Positions 25,821 through 35,007 are shown, counted from the stretch's first letter. The stretch: 64,000 nt of DNA from CAVSUR01 sp963846005 (GCA_963846005.1 CAWJUH010000004.1:248001-312000), one strand, 5' to 3'. Notes: generated from the letters alone by a model not told the origin. Numbers and translations are program-made.

Positions 25821-25906
25821 CCGGCATGACGGCACCTGCCTGACCGGCATGGCGGCAACCGCCTGACCGGCATGACGGTGCTGGCCTGACCAGTACGCCG
25901 GTGCGG
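25815..25906. repeat. 23-bp tandem repeat, four copies
   Basis: Units start at 25815, 25838, 25861 and 25884 with consensus GCCTGACCGGCATGACGGC. The array begins at the STAS stop codon and fills most of the gap to the mannosyltransferase gene. Confidence 0.9.
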
Positions 25907-25923
25907 CCATAGGATTCCGGTCG

Positions 25924-27438
25924 ATGAAGCCTTTCGCCGCACCGGACGTCGCCGAGTCGCCCGGCTACGGCCAGCACCCCGATCTCGTGCCGCCGATGCC
26001 GGACGGCCGTCTCCGGGGATGGGCCTGGCCGCTGCTGGTGGCCGCGCTCGGCGGAGTGCTGCGGTTCTGGCGGCTCGGGATTCCGCACGCCGTGGTGTTC
26101 GACGAGACCTACTACGTCCCCGACTCGTACAGCATCTTGCATCACGGGGTCGAGTGGAACCACGCCAAGAAGGTCAACCCGCTGCTGCTGCACGGCGACG
26201 CCAGCAAGATTCTCGTCTCGCCGGCCGAGTACGTGGCGCACCCGCCGCTGGGCAAGGTGGTGATGGCCGGCGGCCAGTGGCTGTTCGGCCTGACCCCGTT
26301 CGGGTGGCGGTTCTCGGTCGCGGTGGCCGGGACGCTGGCGGTGCTGATGACCGCGCGGATCGCCCGGCGGATGACCCGCTCCACCCTGCTCGGCTGCGCA
26401 GCCGGGCTCCTGCTGGCCCTGGACGGCCTGGCCATCGTGCTGTCGCGGACCGCGATCCTGGACATCCTGGTCATGTTCTGGGTGCTCGCTGCCTTCGGAC
26501 TGCTGGTCATCGACCGGGACCGGTACCGGATCCGGCTCGGCGACGGGGCCAAGCCCGGCTTCCGCTGGCTGCGGATCGCGGCCGGGCTGTGCCTCGGATG
26601 CGCGTGCGCCACCAAGTGGAACGGCGTGTGGTACCTGCCGGCCTTCGCCGGGCTGACCCTGGCCTGGGACATCAGCGCGTGGCGGGCGTCCGGCCATCCC
26701 CGGCCCGGCGCCGCCGGGCTGCGCACCGGCTGGCTGATCCCGCTGTGGGCGATCGTGCTGCCCGCCGCGGCCTACGTCGCGTCCTGGACCGGCTGGTTCG
26801 CCACCAGCACCGGCTACAACCGCAACGGGGCCGCGCTGGCCGGCCACCACACCTCGACGCTGTCCGCGTGGCTTGCCTACAACAAGTCGATCCTGGGCTT
26901 CGGCCTGGGCCTGCGGGTGCACCAGACCTACCAGTCCAACCCGCTCGGCTGGCTGGTGCTGCAGCGCCCGATCTCGCTCTACTACGTCTCACCGCACGGC
27001 TGCGGAGCCGCCAACTGCTCCCAGGAGGTGCTGGCCATCGGCACCCCGCTGATCTGGTGGGGCGGCACGCTCGCGCTGCTGGCCTGCCTGGCCTGGTGGC
27101 TGGCCCGCCAGGACTGGCGGGCCGGGGCGGTGCTGACCGGGGTGGCCGCGGGCTGGTTGCCGTGGATATGGTTCGCCCTGCACGACGGCCGGATCGAGTT
27201 CTTCTACTACGCGATCGTCTTCGACCCGTTCCTGGCCATCGCCATCACCCTGTGCCTGGGCATGATCATCGGGCCGTCCCGGGCCGGCCCGGCCCGGCGG
27301 GTCACCGGCGCCGTGGTCAGCGGCGGCTACATGCTCGCCGTGCTGGCCAACCTGGCCTACCTGTACCCGCTGCTGGCCGGCCAGATCATCCCCTACACCT
27401 CGTGGTACGACCGGATGTGGTTCCACACCTGGATCTGA
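25924..27438 (+). CDS. pmt: Dolichyl-phosphate-mannose--protein mannosyltransferase (GT39)
   Basis: A polytopic membrane enzyme of 504 residues that transfers mannose from polyprenyl-phosphate-mannose to Ser/Thr of secreted proteins at the outer face. The family signature VFDETYYVPD gives the catalytic Asp-Glu (60-61) in the first outer loop. HPPLGK follows at the usual distance. About 10-11 hydrophobic segments and C-terminal YFYYAIVFDPFL-type helices are present. It is the homologue of the actinobacterial Pmt used for glycosylated lipoproteins and phage receptors. ATG at 25924 sits after the 23-bp repeat array. It ends five bases before the convergent antiporter stop. Confidence 0.9.
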   Translation: MKPFAAPDVAESPGYGQHPDLVPPMPDGRLRGWAWPLLVAALGGVLRFWRLGIPHAVVFDETYYVPDSYSILHHGVEWNHAKKVNPLLLHGDASKILVSPAEYVAHPPLGKVVMAGGQWLFGLTPFGWRFSVAVAGTLAVLMTARIARRMTRSTLLGCAAGLLLALDGLAIVLSRTAILDILVMFWVLAAFGLLVIDRDRYRIRLGDGAKPGFRWLRIAAGLCLGCACATKWNGVWYLPAFAGLTLAWDISAWRASGHPRPGAAGLRTGWLIPLWAIVLPAAAYVASWTGWFATSTGYNRNGAALAGHHTSTLSAWLAYNKSILGFGLGLRVHQTYQSNPLGWLVLQRPISLYYVSPHGCGAANCSQEVLAIGTPLIWWGGTLALLACLAWWLARQDWRAGAVLTGVAAGWLPWIWFALHDGRIEFFYYAIVFDPFLAIAITLCLGMIIGPSRAGPARRVTGAVVSGGYMLAVLANLAYLYPLLAGQIIPYTSWYDRMWFHTWI

Positions 27439-27443
27439 CCGGA

Positions 27444-28778
27444 TCAGGCCGGGTGCAGGTCACCCGGCTGACCGGCCGCGGCCGGGCGCGGAGCGGGCGC
27501 CGGGGCGCCAAGACGCGGCGCCACCCGCTCCAGCCAGGAGCCGGCCAGCAGCGAGGTCACCACCGAGAGCATGACCAGGCTGACGAAGAACCCCTGGTTG
27601 ACGATGCCGGCCGCAAACGCGGTCGAGGCCAGCACGATGCCCGGGCCGCCCCGGGCGTTCATCGCGATCGCCAGGCTCGCGGACACGAACCGGTTCTCCC
27701 GCGACAGCCGCGCCCCGAGGTAGACGCTGGCCGCCTTGGCCGCGCAGGCGATGGTCAGGAAGGCCAGGAAGAACGGCAGGCTGAAGTCGTCGACCAGGTT
27801 CAGCTGGATGCCGATGAGGGCGAAGTAGACCGGGACGAAGAACCCGAACGAGACCCCGGACAGCGCGTTGCGGTCCCGCACGGCCAGGCTGCTGTCGGCC
27901 GCCGCGACCGCCGTGCCGGCCACGAAGGCCCCGTACAGCGGGACCAGGCCGAGCGCGAGCGCGGCCGCCGCCAGGGCCAGCATCCACAGCAGCTGGAAGG
28001 CGACCGGGATCCGGGCCAGCGGGTTCCCGCGCAGCCCGAGCAGTGCCTGGTAGACCCGGCCGCCGCCGGCGAGGACCGCGCCGAGGAAGGCGACGGCCGC
28101 GACCGAGTGGTAGATCCCGCTGGCCAGCACGCCGTGCAGGTGCAGGGCCGCGGGCAGCCCGAAGGCCGAGCCGGCAGTGCTCTGGACCAGGCCGACCGCG
28201 ACGGCCAGCACCACGTACAGCACGATGTCCTCGACCACCGCGGCTGACAGCACCATCCGGGCGAACCGGGTCGGCAGCAGGTCCAGGTCGTGCATGATGC
28301 GCGAGATCACCGGGATGCTGGTCACGGCGACCGCCATGCCGAAGACCAGGATCAGCGCCGTGTGGTTGCCCGCCGGCCCGATGAACCTGCCGACGCCCAG
28401 GGCCGCGACCAGGCCGAGGCCGGCCGCGAACGGCAGCACCAGCCCGAACGAGGCGATCAGCCCGACCGTGCGCACGGCGTCGCGCTGCAGCAGCCGGCGC
28501 ATCTCGGCCCCGGCCGCGAACATGAGCAGCAGCAGGCCGAGCTGGTAGACCGCGCCGAGAGCAGCCGCGGACGGCCCGGAAACAGGGAAGATCCAGTGCA
28601 TCACGCCGGGGAAGAACCGGGCCAGCAGTGTCGGCCCGAGTACGATGCCGCCGACGATCTCGCCGATCGCCCGCGGCTGGCGGAACCGGGCGAACAGGCT
28701 GCCGGCTCCGTGCGCGGCGACCAGCAGCACCGCGAGCGCGATCAGCAGGCGCGCCAGGTCCACATCACTGAACTTCAT
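27444..28778 (-). CDS. Cation:proton antiporter (Kef/CPA2 type)
   Basis: 444 residues, about 12 membrane helices. It shows RQPRAIGEIVGGIVLGPTLL and the discontinuous-helix region with SIPVISRIMHDLDLLPTRFA typical of CPA2 Na+/H+ or K+/H+ exchangers. No C-terminal RCK/TrkA-N domain is attached, so nucleotide gating by the same chain is unlikely. ATG at 28778 follows GAGGGGGAGTTC. A GTG seven codons upstream is possible but has weaker support. Ion specificity cannot be told. Confidence 0.85.
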   Translation of the reverse strand: MKFSDVDLARLLIALAVLLVAAHGAGSLFARFRQPRAIGEIVGGIVLGPTLLARFFPGVMHWIFPVSGPSAAALGAVYQLGLLLLMFAAGAEMRRLLQRDAVRTVGLIASFGLVLPFAAGLGLVAALGVGRFIGPAGNHTALILVFGMAVAVTSIPVISRIMHDLDLLPTRFARMVLSAAVVEDIVLYVVLAVAVGLVQSTAGSAFGLPAALHLHGVLASGIYHSVAAVAFLGAVLAGGGRVYQALLGLRGNPLARIPVAFQLLWMLALAAAALALGLVPLYGAFVAGTAVAAADSSLAVRDRNALSGVSFGFFVPVYFALIGIQLNLVDDFSLPFFLAFLTIACAAKAASVYLGARLSRENRFVSASLAIAMNARGGPGIVLASTAFAAGIVNQGFFVSLVMLSVVTSLLAGSWLERVAPRLGAPAPAPRPAAAGQPGDLHPA

Positions 28779-28908
28779 GAACTCCCCCTCGCGCGTCACA
28801 CGCGCCGCATCGGTCCCGGCCCTCTACCGTACGGCATTTGGCAGCAAATATCCGTTTTTCGAACTGCCGCCGGGCGCGGGCAGGCGGGGCCGGGGCGGCC
28901 GACGCGGG

Positions 28909-29658
28909 TCAGGACACCTGGGCTCCGATGAGACTGCCCACCCCGAAGGTGACCGCGACTGCGAGCGCGCCGAGCAGTAGCTGGCGCAGCCCCGAGCGGA
29001 GCAGCGGCCGGCCGGTGAGCCTGCCGACGCTCATCCCGAGGGTGAACAGGGCGGCCGCCGCGATGCCCAGCGACACCGCCAGCAGGTGCAGCCCGAACAG
29101 GTAGGGCAGCAGCGGGATCAGCGCGCCGGAGGAGAATGCCAGCAGGGACGCGATCCCGGCGAGCACGGCGGAGGGCAGCTCCTGCGGGTCCACGCCCAGC
29201 TCGTCGCGGGCGTGGACGCGCAGCGCGGTGTCCGGATCGCGGGAGACCGCCGCGGCCATCTGCACCGCGGTCTGCTCGTCCGCGCCCAGGTCCTGGAACT
29301 TCTCCACCAGCTCGGCCTGCTCGGCGGCGGGGAACCGGGCGTGCATCGCGCGCTCCAGGGCCACCTCGGCGTGCACCAGCTCGTTCTGGTTGGTGACCGA
29401 GACGTACTCGCCGGTTCCCATCGAGAACGCTCCGGCGACCAGCGCCGCCGCCCCGGTCAGGATGATCGCGTGCCGCCCGGCCCCGCCGCCGCCGAGTCCG
29501 GCGATCAGCGAGGCGTTGGTGACCAGGCCGTCGACGGCCCCGAATACCGTCGGCCGCAGCCAGCCGCCGGACACATCACGGTGCCGGTGGGTCCAGCCTG
29601 CCGCGAGCGCCGCGGCGCCCACGGACAGGTTCGGCTCCGGCCGCTCGTCCTCTGCCAC
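28909..29658 (-). CDS. VIT1/CCC1-family Fe2+/Mn2+ transporter
   Basis: 249 residues. TM1 VFGAVDGLVTNASLIAGLGG carries the conserved Asp and Asn. TM2 AGAFSMGTGEYVSVTNQNEL has the GEY motif. A cytoplasmic metal-binding helical domain with several Glu residues (ELVHAEVALERAM, AAEQAELVEKF) follows, then three more TMs. The family moves Fe2+ or Mn2+ out of the cytoplasm. GTG at 29658 is the start. It is divergent from the broken hydrolase gene. Confidence 0.87.
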   Translation of the reverse strand: MAEDERPEPNLSVGAAALAAGWTHRHRDVSGGWLRPTVFGAVDGLVTNASLIAGLGGGGAGRHAIILTGAAALVAGAFSMGTGEYVSVTNQNELVHAEVALERAMHARFPAAEQAELVEKFQDLGADEQTAVQMAAAVSRDPDTALRVHARDELGVDPQELPSAVLAGIASLLAFSSGALIPLLPYLFGLHLLAVSLGIAAAALFTLGMSVGRLTGRPLLRSGLRQLLLGALAVAVTFGVGSLIGAQVS

Positions 29659-29756
29659 GCGCAGATCATCCTCCGTCTCCTGCTCGCCAGGCAGCGCGGC
29701 CCGCTCGGTAACCTGGCCGGGCCGGCACTGGCAGCCGCACCAGCGGAGGTTGGCTC

Positions 29757-31125
29757 ATGAATCCGTTCTCCCGGGTCACCGGCCGGGCTGCAGACCTCGC
29801 GCTGGGCCTGCCCGGCCCGGCCGCGGACTACGTGCTGCGCCGCGACGTGCCGGTGCCGATGCCCGACGGGTCACGCTGCTGGCCGACCACTACCAGCCGG
29901 CCGGGGCGGCCGGGCCGCTGCCGGTGGTGCTCGTACGATCACCTTACGGCCGGGCCGGGATAGGCACGCTCATCTTCGCGGCGCCGCTGGCACGGCGCGG
30001 ATTCCAGGTCTTCCTGCACAGTACCCGGGGCACGTTCGGGTCCGGCGGCCTGTTCCGGCCGTTCACCACCGAGCGGGCCGACGGGCTGGCCACGGTGGCC
30101 TGGCTGCGCGAGCAGCCGTGGTGCGACGGCCAGGTCGCCACGGCCGGCCCCAGCTACCTCGGGCACACCCAGTGGGCGCTCGCCCCCTACGCCGACCCGC
30201 CGCTGGCCTGCGCCGCGATGGACGTGACCGCAGCCAAGATCACCTCGGCGTTCTACCAGCACGGCGCGCCGGGCCTGCAGAACGCGCTGTCCTGGACCGG
30301 CCAGGTCGGCCGCCAGGAGCGCATCAGCATGCTCGCCGCCATGCCCAACCCGGTCCAGCTCGGCCGGGTGCGCCGCGCCCTGCGCAAGGTGCCGCTGCAG
30401 GCCGCCGACATCGACGTGGCCGGCGCCCCGGTGCCGTTCTGGCGTGACTTCACCGGCCACGCGGCGCCCGGGGACGACTTCTGGACTGAGGCGGACCATC
30501 ACGAGGCGGACCTGACCCGGCTGCCGCCGGTCAGCATGGTGAGCGGCTGGTGGGACCTGTTCGCGATGGAGCAACTGCGCGACTACGCGGCCCGTCCGAC
30601 CCGGCCCCGACCGCGGGCGGGCCGCTGCTGCAGCCGCCCGGCAAGCAGGCCCGCAACAACGCGATCGAGGGCCGCCCGGATGTGCTGACCTACACCAGCG
30701 ACCCGCTGGCGGCCGGCACCGACATCGTCGGCCCGGTGGCCGCCACGATCTTCGTGCGCACGAGCCGCCGGCACGCGGACGTGTTCGTGCGGGTCTGCGA
30801 CGTCGCCCCGGACGGGGTGTCGCGCAGCGTGGTCGACGGCATCCGGCGGCTCGACCCGCGCACGGCGCCGGGCCCGGGCGTCTTTGCCGGGGAGGATGGC
30901 GTGCTGGCCGCGGAGGTGGAGCTGTTCCCGACCGCCTACCGGCTGCCGGCCGGCCACCGGATCCGGTTACAGGTCAGCGGCGGGGCGTTCCCGCGGTTCG
31001 CGCGCAACTTCGGGACCGGCGAGCCGCTCGGCTCGGCCGCCCGGGCCGCGCGCTGCCGGTTCGAGATCTTCCACGACGCGGATCACCCGTCCCGGGTGCG
31101 GCTGCCGTTGCTGCGCCTGGCCTGA
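29757..31125 (+). pseudogene. CocE/NonD-type X-Pro peptidase-like hydrolase, broken
   Basis: Pieces of one alpha/beta hydrolase lie in three frames. Frame A from the ATG at 29757 (GGAGG ribosome site) gives MNPFSRVTGRAADLALGLPG through VPMPDG. From about 29870 the match continues one frame back (VTLLADHYQPAG). That part includes RGTFGSGG, the nucleophile motif GPSYLGHTQW and GWWDLFAMEQLRDYAA. At about 30590 it shifts again to TAGGPLLQPPGKQARNNAIEG and the C-terminal jelly-roll domain (IVGPVAATIFVRTS). About 100 residues expected between the two parts, including the catalytic His region (normally GPWTHG), are missing. A one-base error could explain the first break but not the deletion. The gene is therefore very probably inactive. 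Confidence 0.82.
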
Positions 31126-31128
31126 GTC

Positions 31129-31172
31129 GTCCCGGGCTCGTCCTGGGCTTGTCCTGGGCTTGTCCTGGGCTC
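31129..31172. repeat. 11-bp tandem repeat, four copies
   Basis: GTCCCGGGCTC, then GTCCTGGGCTT twice, then GTCCTGGGCTC, directly after the hydrolase relic. Confidence 0.85.
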
Positions 31173-31223
31173 GCCGGCGGCCGGGGCGGCGGGACTGTCG
31201 GGGCCGGGTCCTACGGTGGCGGC

Positions 31224-31601
31224 ATGCCTGATGCGCACGATGTGGTGGCCGCCTACTGGGCGGCGGCAGAGGCCAGGGACTGGGCGGCGTTCGGCCGCCT
31301 GGTCGCGGACGAGGTGGTCTACGAGGGACCGCAGACCCGGGAGCGGGTCCGCGGCCGGGAGGCCTACCTGCGCTTCAACAGCGAGGGCTTTCCCGGCGAG
31401 TGGCATCTGGAGGTGCAGCGGATCGTCGGCGAGGGAGCGCACGCCGCGAGCTGGGTGTCGTTCACCAGCCCGGCCGGGACGCAGCCCGGCCTGTGCTTTT
31501 TCGCGCTGGACGAGGACGGGCTGATCAGCCGGATCACCGACTTCTGGCCTGATCCGTATGAGCTGCCCGCGAGCCGGGCGCACCTGGTCGAGCGCTACTG
31601 A
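31224..31601 (+). CDS. SnoaL/NTF2-like nuclear-transport-factor fold protein
   Basis: 125 residues starting MPDAHDVVAAYWAAAEARDW. It has the cone-shaped alpha+beta pattern of NTF2-like proteins: DEVVYEGPQTRERVRGREAYLRF, then GLCFFALDEDGLISRITDFWPDPYE near the C-terminus. Members include polyketide cyclases, limonene-epoxide hydrolases and many with no known reaction, so function is open. I chose the ATG at 31224 because the sequence upstream is the 11-bp repeat. Its stop overlaps the convergent acetyltransferase gene by seven bases. Confidence 0.75.
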   Translation: MPDAHDVVAAYWAAAEARDWAAFGRLVADEVVYEGPQTRERVRGREAYLRFNSEGFPGEWHLEVQRIVGEGAHAASWVSFTSPAGTQPGLCFFALDEDGLISRITDFWPDPYELPASRAHLVERY

Positions 31602-32161
31602 CGCTGGCCGGGCTGGTCCCCGCTGAGGACCTTGCGGTACTGGCGGGTGGTCAGGCCGAACCAGCGGCTGGTGCGGCCCTCGTCGTGCATGCCCAGCCGG
31701 CGGGCGACGGCCTGGGACGCGGTGTTGTCCTCATCGGTCAGGGCCAGGACCTCTGCGATGCCCGCCCGGGCCGCGGCGGCCAGGATCGCCCCGGCCGCTT
31801 CGGTGGCCAGCCCCTGGCCTTGATGCTGCGGGTGCAGGTGCCAGCCGACTTCGATCAGGCCCGCCGGGCCGCTGGCGTCGCTGAGCGGCAGCAGCAGGAC
31901 GGTCCCGGCCGGCGGTTGCGGGGCCGCGCCGGGAGCCTGCGGGACGATCGCCCAGCATCCCAGCGGCGGGTCGAGGTCCCGCTGGCGGGCCTGCCACCGC
32001 CGCAGCCGCCCGGCTGCCTCCTGCCCGGTCGCCAGCGGGCGGCGCGGGTGCGGGCCCAGCCAGCGCATTACCTCCGGCCGGGAGTACAAGTCGAAGAATG
32101 CCGCCAGATCAGCGTCGTCCCAGGGCCGCAGCAGCAGCCGCCCGGTCCGCAAAAGCTCCAT
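31595..32161 (-). CDS. GNAT family N-acetyltransferase (RimJ/RimL-like)
   Basis: 188 residues. The start MELLRTGRLLLRPWDDADL is typical of the RimJ/RimL subgroup. The acetyl-CoA pyrophosphate loop is HPQHQGQGLATEAAGAIL (Q/R-x-x-G-x-G/A). The end ALTDEDNTASQAVARRLGM carries the conserved Asn. The frame opens further to an ATG at 32230, but those 23 residues are not family-like. It acetylates an amine, perhaps a protein N-terminus or small molecule, in the cytoplasm. The substrate is unknown. Confidence 0.82.
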   Translation of the reverse strand: MELLRTGRLLLRPWDDADLAAFFDLYSRPEVMRWLGPHPRRPLATGQEAAGRLRRWQARQRDLDPPLGCWAIVPQAPGAAPQPPAGTVLLLPLSDASGPAGLIEVGWHLHPQHQGQGLATEAAGAILAAAARAGIAEVLALTDEDNTASQAVARRLGMHDEGRTSRWFGLTTRQYRKVLSGDQPGQRQ

Positions 32162-32265
32162 CCGCCGGACGATAGCGGGACTGAAGCAGGCTGGCCGAGC
32201 GGAGCTGCTCAGCTCCGCTGACTGCGTCATAATGCAGGCAGAGCCGGCTGCGCTGGGAGGTCCCG

Positions 32266-32523
32266 GTGGATGACCTCAATGATCCGAGAATCTCGGCCTA
32301 CAAGCCGCAGCGGCGCCTGCTCCTGCCGGCCCCGCCGGGATTCCGGCGGAAGCGGAAGCGGAGCAAGGCCCAGCGCCGGCAGCAGGCACGGGCTGAAGCG
32401 CGCATAGCCCGCCTGCACTTGGTCGGCTGGACCGATGCCGTCGTGATCGTCATGGGCTGCCTGGTCGCTGCGGCGGTCGTGCTCCTGGTCGTGCTGCTAC
32501 TGCTCAGGGTCATCCATCATTAG
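32266..32523 (+). CDS. Small tail-anchored membrane protein, unknown
   Basis: 85 residues. A strongly basic middle (FRRKRKRSKAQRRQQARAEA) is followed by one C-terminal membrane helix of about 25 residues (DAVVIVMGCLVAAAVVLLVV and on). GTG at 32266 has a GGGAGG ribosome site five bases upstream, so I take it as real. I do not recognise a family. It is convergent with the next gene, with a four-base overlap at the stops. Confidence 0.55.
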   Translation: MDDLNDPRISAYKPQRRLLLPAPPGFRRKRKRSKAQRRQQARAEARIARLHLVGWTDAVVIVMGCLVAAAVVLLVVLLLLRVIHH

Positions 32524-33113
32524 CAGCCCGAAGATTGCTCACTCGCGGGAACGGTCTTGCGCATGACGCAGTGGTTTTTGCCCAGCGGGCGCTGGTAGCT
32601 GAAGCCTGCCCGCTCAAACAGGCTGCGGGTGGCGTTGTACAGGTATGACGCTGAGGTCTTCTTCCCCAGCGTGTCCTGGGGATACGTCTCCACTACGCCG
32701 CCGCCCGCCTGCGCGATCAGGTCCAGCGCCCCGTGCAGCGCCACCTCCGCGACGCCTTTACGGCGATAGCCCCTGTCCACGAAGAAGCAGGTCAGGCGGT
32801 ATACTGGCCGCTCGCCGGGGCTGCCCTCGTACTCCTTGCGGTACTTGATGTTCGGCAGCTCCTCCGGGCTTCCGTACTGGCACCAGGCGACCGCCGTGTC
32901 TCCGTCGAACACCAGCGCAGCGTGCGCACGCCCCTCGCTGACCAGCCGCTGCTTGAGGCCGCGGTTACCCTCGGCGGTGTGTTCCTTCTCGGCGTGGAAC
33001 GTGTGGAACCAGGTGCACCAGCATCCGCCCCACACGCCGTTGTGCCTGGCGGCCAGCGCGGCGAAGGCGTCCCAGGTGCCGGGACCCAGCGGCCTGATCG
33101 TGTATTCGCTCAT
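32520..33113 (-). CDS. GNAT family N-acetyltransferase
   Basis: 197 residues starting MSEYTIRPLGPGTWDAFAAL. The N-terminal Cys/Trp cluster GGCWCTWFH marks a small subgroup of actinobacterial GNAT proteins. The acetyl-CoA site is CFFVDRGYRRKGVAEVAL. The C-terminal half includes YNATRSLFERAGFSYQRPLG. ATG at 33113 has AGAGGG upstream; the longer frame above it is unlikely to be translated. It is divergent from a small membrane gene across a spacer that contains a 16-bp palindrome, which could regulate both. Confidence 0.82.
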   Translation of the reverse strand: MSEYTIRPLGPGTWDAFAALAARHNGVWGGCWCTWFHTFHAEKEHTAEGNRGLKQRLVSEGRAHAALVFDGDTAVAWCQYGSPEELPNIKYRKEYEGSPGERPVYRLTCFFVDRGYRRKGVAEVALHGALDLIAQAGGGVVETYPQDTLGKKTSASYLYNATRSLFERAGFSYQRPLGKNHCVMRKTVPASEQSSGC

Positions 33114-33264
33114 GCTTGCCCTCTGCCCTCGCGGAACAGGCTCCCGCTGCTCAGAGCGCGACGGGACCAATCCCGCAGCTAGCTGACCAGTGAAGAATCC
33201 GCCTAGGGGCGTGTCAAGGACCAGGCGACCGGTGCGAGCCGCCCGCCCTTGACCACTATCTATC

Positions 33265-33280
33265 AAAGTGATATCACTTT
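33265..33280. promoter_or_regulatory. 16-bp perfect palindrome, probable operator
   Basis: AAAGTGATATCACTTT lies in an AT-rich island between divergent genes, about 50 bp before the small membrane gene and 150 bp before the acetyltransferase. The symmetry and position suggest a binding site for a dimeric regulator. No regulator gene is adjacent. Confidence 0.65.
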
Positions 33281-33328
33281 TATAGGCGACCGGAGTGGCC
33301 GGGCACCCAGACCCACAGGAGACATCCC

Positions 33329-33616
33329 ATGGACGCGCACCATGACAGAACCGCAGGCACCCGCCTGCTCAGATGGTGGCTCACTCCCCCGCGACCCGGC
33401 CTGCAACGCCTGATCCACCCGTGGGAGTACCGCCGCCTCCGCTTCTACGGGGTCACGCGTGTTGCCGGTGGCAGTGTCGCGGCCGCCGCCGGCCTCGCGT
33501 GCCTCTCCTACGGCGTCTACGGATGGGCGGCCTTCTTCCTGGTTATTGCGGCGCTGAATCTCGCGGGCGGCTGCTGGTACCTCACCATCGATCGCTCCGC
33601 ACCGGCCCGGGCCTGA
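33329..33616 (+). CDS. Small two-helix membrane protein, unknown
   Basis: 95 residues. An N-terminal soluble part contains LIHPWEYRRLRFYG. Two membrane helices follow, about 45-63 (VAGGSVAAAAGLACLSYGVY) and 67-85 (AAFFLVIAALNLAGGCWYL), then a short tail. ATG at 33329 has AGGAGA seven bases upstream. I recognise the pattern from other actinomycetes but know no function. Expression probably depends on the palindrome at 33265. Confidence 0.65.
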   Translation: MDAHHDRTAGTRLLRWWLTPPRPGLQRLIHPWEYRRLRFYGVTRVAGGSVAAAAGLACLSYGVYGWAAFFLVIAALNLAGGCWYLTIDRSAPARA

Positions 33617-33726
33617 GCCGATCCGGGTGCCCGTAATGTCGTCACCGCGGACCGCGGGGTCAAGCCCGCGACAAGAGAGGGGGAGGCGGCTGTGGCAATC
33701 GGCTTCGATGGCTCGGCGGTCGTGAG

Positions 33727-34299
33727 ATGAACGGCAAGGTGGTCGTGGCCAGGTCGATGTCGCTGGACGGCTTCATCGCCGGTCCCGGTGACGCGATGGA
33801 CTGGATCTTCGACTTCATGGCGCCGGACGCGCCCTGGCTGACCGAGACCGCGGCGGCCACCGGCGCCATGCTCATCGGCCGGCGGACCGATGAGGCCGGC
33901 AGCAGGATGAAAGCCGCCCAGCAGCGGGGCACCGCAGCGAGGGGCGAGGGCTACCCGCTTTCCGGGCCTGTGTTCGTCCTCACCCATAGGCCGCCGGACC
34001 CGCCGGACCCCGGTGTCACCTACCTCAGCGGTGACATCGGGGAAGCGGTCGCCGCGGCACTGAACGCCGCGGCCGGCAAGAACCTGGAGATCCTCGGCGC
34101 CGACGTGGCCGGCCAGTGCCTGCGGCGGGGACTCGTGGACGAGATCGTGGTGTATGTCCTGCCGGTGCTGCTCGGCGACGGCACCCGGTTCTACTCCACC
34201 CCGGGCCTGGCGAGGATAGACCTGGAACCGCTCGGCAGCACGCAGGCCGAAGACCTCACCATCCTTCGCTTCCGCGTCCGCAAACAGCCACCGGCGTAG
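33727..34299 (+). CDS. Dihydrofolate reductase-like (RibD C-terminal) protein
   Basis: 190 residues. The start VVVARSMSLDGFIAGPGDAMDW is the RibD_C/DHFR-like nucleotide-binding strand. AMLIGRRTDEAG follows, then LEILGADVAGQCLRRGLVDEIVVYVLPVLLG, the family core before the final strand. Such proteins bind NADPH and may reduce pteridine- or flavin-like substrates, but most stand-alone members are uncharacterised. No folate or riboflavin gene is nearby. Confidence 0.82.
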   Translation: MNGKVVVARSMSLDGFIAGPGDAMDWIFDFMAPDAPWLTETAAATGAMLIGRRTDEAGSRMKAAQQRGTAARGEGYPLSGPVFVLTHRPPDPPDPGVTYLSGDIGEAVAAALNAAAGKNLEILGADVAGQCLRRGLVDEIVVYVLPVLLGDGTRFYSTPGLARIDLEPLGSTQAEDLTILRFRVRKQPPA

Positions 34300-34401
34300 T
34301 ACTGCGGCCGGGCGTGCGCTCGCGAGAAATGTCGTGATCGGGCGAACCTAGCCGGTGGTCCTTGCTACTCACTCTCCAAAGCGGCGACTTCGGAGAGGTC
34401 A

Positions 34402-35007
34402 ATGATGAGCGATCCGCGCCGGGATTCCGGTGCAGCAGCTTTCGCCGCCGGACGCGACCCTGCGTGCGACGGCGCTCAGCTCCTGCACAGGATCGGCAAG
34501 GGCGACGAGGACGCGATGGCCGCGTTCTACCACGAACACGGCAGGGTCGTGCTCGCGCAGGTCCTGCTGGTGACCGGTGAGCGAGTGCTGGCTGAGGAGA
34601 TCGTCCAGGACACGATGCTCGCCGTCTGGCGCGGGGCGGCCTCGTTCCGGGGCGAATCGTCGGCGCGTTCCTGGGTGGTCGCGATTGCCCGGCGGCAGAC
34701 CCGGGACCGGTTGCGCGGACGGCGGCTGCGGGTTGTGGACGACGCCAGCCTGGCCGACTTGCCGGGCTCGGATCCGGGACCGGAGGCGATGGCCCTGGAC
34801 CGCGCGGAACTGGCCGAGGTGAGAGCTGCGATCCAGGGACTCGCAGCGCCTCATCGCGAGCTGCTGGGCCTCGTCTTCGGCGCCGGACTCAGCCTCGCCG
34901 AAGTCGCCGGCGTGCTGGAGATTCCGGTCGGGACCGTGAAGAGCCGCCTGTCCGCGGCGCGTATCGCGCTGAACCGGATCCTTGATGAGAAAGGCCAGGA
35001 CCTGTGA
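34402..35007 (+). CDS. ECF RNA polymerase sigma factor
   Basis: 201 residues. Region 2 covers AMAAFYHEHGRVVLAQVLL through QDTMLAVWRGAASFRGESSA, the core-binding and -10 recognition part. Region 4 is LAAPHRELLGLVFGAGLSLAEVAGVL with IPVGTVKSRLSAARIAL, the -35 recognition helix-turn-helix. The start has GAGAGGTCA upstream; a second ATG follows directly. The stop overlaps the anti-sigma gene by four bases, the classic coupled layout. Target promoters are unknown. Confidence 0.9.
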   Translation: MMSDPRRDSGAAAFAAGRDPACDGAQLLHRIGKGDEDAMAAFYHEHGRVVLAQVLLVTGERVLAEEIVQDTMLAVWRGAASFRGESSARSWVVAIARRQTRDRLRGRRLRVVDDASLADLPGSDPGPEAMALDRAELAEVRAAIQGLAAPHRELLGLVFGAGLSLAEVAGVLEIPVGTVKSRLSAARIALNRILDEKGQDL

